Source: Gammaproteobacteria bacterium (GTDB lineage: Bacteria > Pseudomonadota > Gammaproteobacteria > Steroidobacterales > JACDCP01). From it: a DNA stretch of 6,875 nt. Positions within the stretch are counted from its first letter, which is position 1. Each line of letters starts with the position of its first letter. The stretch spans positions 1-6,875 of the forward strand of contig JACDCP010000175.1 of the NCBI GenBank assembly GCA_013817465.1, given 5' to 3'. The notes under the pieces were generated by a model, which searched no databases, had not been told where the DNA came from, and worked only from the letters and a program-made list of their open reading frames with translations. Shown here piece by piece: positions 5,452 through 6,875 of this stretch. A program made the position numbers and the translations under genes.

Positions 5452-6313
5452 CTATAGCATGGATTCGTAGAGACGCTGGTAGCGCATCAGAAATACGTCC
5501 GGCGAAAACCTTCTCTCGACAGTGGAGTGGCAATTGCGCTGATAATCGTCGTAGCGGCGGCGCAATTCGAGAATAGCCGACTCCAGCGACTCTTCCGTCG
5601 GTTCGAAGAGAACGCCGCAATCCGTCTGCTTTACGATATGCGCAATGGACGTGGGCCGGCTCACCAGGACAGGCCGGCCGTGCGCGAGCGACTCGAGCCC
5701 GCTGTGCGGGCAGGGTTTGGAAGCTGTTCTCCTCGGCGCCGGGAAGGATGGTCGCGTGCACGGAGCGGTAAACGGCATCCATGTCCTCGATGTAGCCGCT
5801 GCGCACTTCGACGTTCCGCACGCCGCATTCCTGCAGCAGACGACGCAGCTCAGCCTCGTTTGCGCGTCGCCAGACGAGGACGAAACGAATTTCCGGCAGT
5901 CGCTGCGCGACGCGCAGCATCAGGTGGATACCTCGCGTGAGAAATCTGTGGCGGGCAAACGGGCTGGTCGCGAACACGATGCTGAACGGACCTTCGGGCG
6001 GCGTATATGGCTTGTTGCGGACGCCGGGATAAATCAGCTTGAGCGACTCGTTGGGTACCCGTAGCTGGCGCAACAGCTCGCGGTGCCGCTCGGACTCGAC
6101 CACGACGAAACGGAATTTACGCAATGTGTCCGCGTCACGCTCCATAGCGCTCAGCGACGGGCTGTCCTTGGCGAGCGTGATCAGCCCCGGCGTCCTGTTC
6201 AGCCGGGGTGCGAGCACACGCTCGGCCGGCGAGGCAAACAGGTGATTTATCGCGAAGCGGCTGGCGCGTTGCGCGAGCCAGGGCAGCACCGTGAATCCGA
6301 GCGGCAAAGGCAA
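5452..6313 (-). pseudogene. Broken glycosyltransferase (GT-B/GT4-like), N-truncated and frameshifted
   Basis: Two overlapping minus-strand frames together make one glycosyltransferase. The first (from 6313) gives TPGLITLAKD, FRFVVVESERHRELL, LIYPGVRN and FSIVFATSPF (entry to the C-terminal nucleotide-sugar domain), ending at ILPGAEENS (residue 197). The second frame picks up at KPCPHSGLESLAHGRPVLVS, the donor-binding signature, and ends in RYQRLYESML. Dropping one base in GGAA at 5719-5722 joins them cleanly into about 286 residues. Relatives are usually about 350-400 residues, so roughly 70 or more are missing at the N-terminus. The only start available is a TTG at 6313 without a ribosome site, and an in-frame stop lies at 6332-6334. 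Its role was presumably surface polysaccharide or glycoconjugate synthesis. The frameshift alone could be a sequencing error; the truncation could not be explained that way. Confidence 0.75.
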
Positions 6314-6334
6314 GCGTTTGCTGTTTGGTGTTTA

Positions 6335-6361
6335 AGCTCGAATCCTCCCCGCGGACCACCA
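6335..6361 (+). repeat. tRNA-3'-end-like fragment
   Basis: AGCTCGAATCC (6335-6345) resembles a T-loop, and it is followed by a GC-rich run ending GGACCACCA at 6361. That looks like T-loop plus acceptor plus discriminator and CCA. However, the distance from T-loop to CCA is two bases too long, there is no 5' T-stem strand, and nothing upstream is tRNA-like. It abuts the truncated start of the glycosyltransferase and is followed by the perfect palindrome AATAGCTATT (6361-6370). It may be a decayed attachment remnant, or chance. Confidence 0.3.
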
Positions 6362-6478
6362 ATAGCTATTCCGGACTTTACTTAATGTCGTGGCGCGCCG
6401 AAAGTGTAGGCCAGTTCCTGTGGGCTCCAGGATTCCCTCCCTATTCTCGTCGGATCGCGACAGGCAGGAAGGAAGGGC

Positions 6479-6875
6479 ATGGAGTCGAAGGATCGCACCG
6501 GCATGCGAAAACGCCGGCTCATGAACCAGCTTCTGGGCATCAGGGATTTCCTGCCTTTTGTGCCGAAAGACAGACGACAGCAGGACGGTGAACGGCGCAA
6601 TGTGACGGCGAAGTCGCTGTTGCACGGCGGGTTGCGCCCGCGCAGGCGCGGTGTGCGCCGGGCATCCGATACAGGACCGCAATATCTCGACTGGCATCGT
6701 CCGTCGCTGCTCATTGCGGTGCTCGGCATCCTGATCCTGAGCGGGATCGACGCCTTCCTGACCCTGAAGCTCCTGCACCTCGGCGGAGAGGAGCTCAATC
6801 CGCTCATGAAGCAGCTCATCGAGAACGACCTTCAGTTCTTCGCGGTTGCCAAGATGGCGCTGACCGGGGGGGGGG
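6479..6875 (+). CDS. DUF5658-like membrane protein, 3' truncated by window end
   Basis: The frame is open from ATG 6479 to the window edge, giving about 132 residues. Residues 1-62 are strongly basic (KRRLMNQ, KDRRQQDGERR, RPRRRGVRR) and presumably cytoplasmic. A hydrophobic helix spans about 75-98 (SLLIAVLGILILSGIDAFLT), followed by LKLLHLGGEELNPLMKQLIENDLQFFAVAKMALT. The D-A-F-L-T-L...G-x-E-x-NPLM...F-x-x-x-K pattern is what I recognise from the DUF5658 family of small multi-span membrane proteins of unknown function. A strong purine-rich ribosome site (GGAAGGAAGGG) directly precedes ATG 6479 and favours it over later in-frame ATGs at 6503 and 6521. The final glycines are encoded by a terminal G-run that is probably artefactual. 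Confidence 0.7.
   Translation, partial: MESKDRTGMRKRRLMNQLLGIRDFLPFVPKDRRQQDGERRNVTAKSLLHGGLRPRRRGVRRASDTGPQYLDWHRPSLLIAVLGILILSGIDAFLTLKLLHLGGEELNPLMKQLIENDLQFFAVAKMALTGGG
6866..6875. other. Terminal poly-G run, probable sequencing artefact
   Basis: Ten consecutive G bases end the window. In frame they encode glycines where the DUF5658-like family should continue with a hydrophobic helix. Runs like this are typical of no-signal calls in two-colour sequencing chemistry at a read end. Confidence 0.6.

Noticed and set aside
4384..5457. 357-residue plus-strand open frame inside the antiporter gene
   Set aside because: It is an Arg/Gly-rich shadow of the antiporter in another frame, typical of high-GC DNA, and the antiporter frame carries all recognisable motifs.

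Overview
The window is about 6.9 kb of high-GC bacterial DNA. The gene set suggests a proteobacterium, probably a gammaproteobacterium: a TrmH very close to the E. coli type, a YjbQ protein, a Bcp-type peroxiredoxin, and a decayed interspersed palindromic repeat of a kind common in that group. I cannot name the species. The last ten bases are all G, which looks like a read or contig-end artefact.

Layout, left half. Positions 1-106 hold no gene, only short imperfect repeats. A small membrane protein (107-415, +) overlaps a membrane-anchored SixA-like histidine phosphatase (402-992, +). This runs into the convergent tRNA Gm18 methyltransferase gene trmH (1014-1679, -). trmH is divergent from a yjbQ-family gene (1782-2192, +). 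A decayed palindromic repeat lies between yjbQ and a convergent peroxiredoxin gene (2380-2835, -). The peroxiredoxin is preceded on the same strand by a GNAT acetyltransferase gene (2912-3373, -) that contains a low-GC, rare-codon patch.

Layout, right half. A promoter drives two tandem tRNA genes, tRNA-Ala(CGC) at 3509-3584 and tRNA-Arg(CCU) at 3620-3695. The last 35 bases of tRNA-Arg recur exactly at 5404-5438, in the same orientation. Between the copies lies a single cargo gene, a CPA1/NhaP-type cation:proton antiporter (4076-5317, +), with no integrase. This is the classic footprint of site-specific integration into a tRNA 3' end, in a segment of only about 1.74 kb. Just beyond the distal repeat is a broken glycosyltransferase gene (5452-6313, -). 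It lacks its N-terminus and carries a one-base frameshift, and its truncated end sits beside a second, poorer tRNA-3'-end-like sequence (6335-6361). The window ends inside a DUF5658-like membrane protein gene (6479-6875, +, partial).

How it fits together. The left genes are ordinary housekeeping and stress functions: RNA modification, peroxide detoxification and phosphatase. The most notable part is the tRNA-Arg locus. It appears to be an integration hotspot with a minimal antiporter islet and gene debris on its far side. I see no CRISPR array, intact transposase or recombinase.
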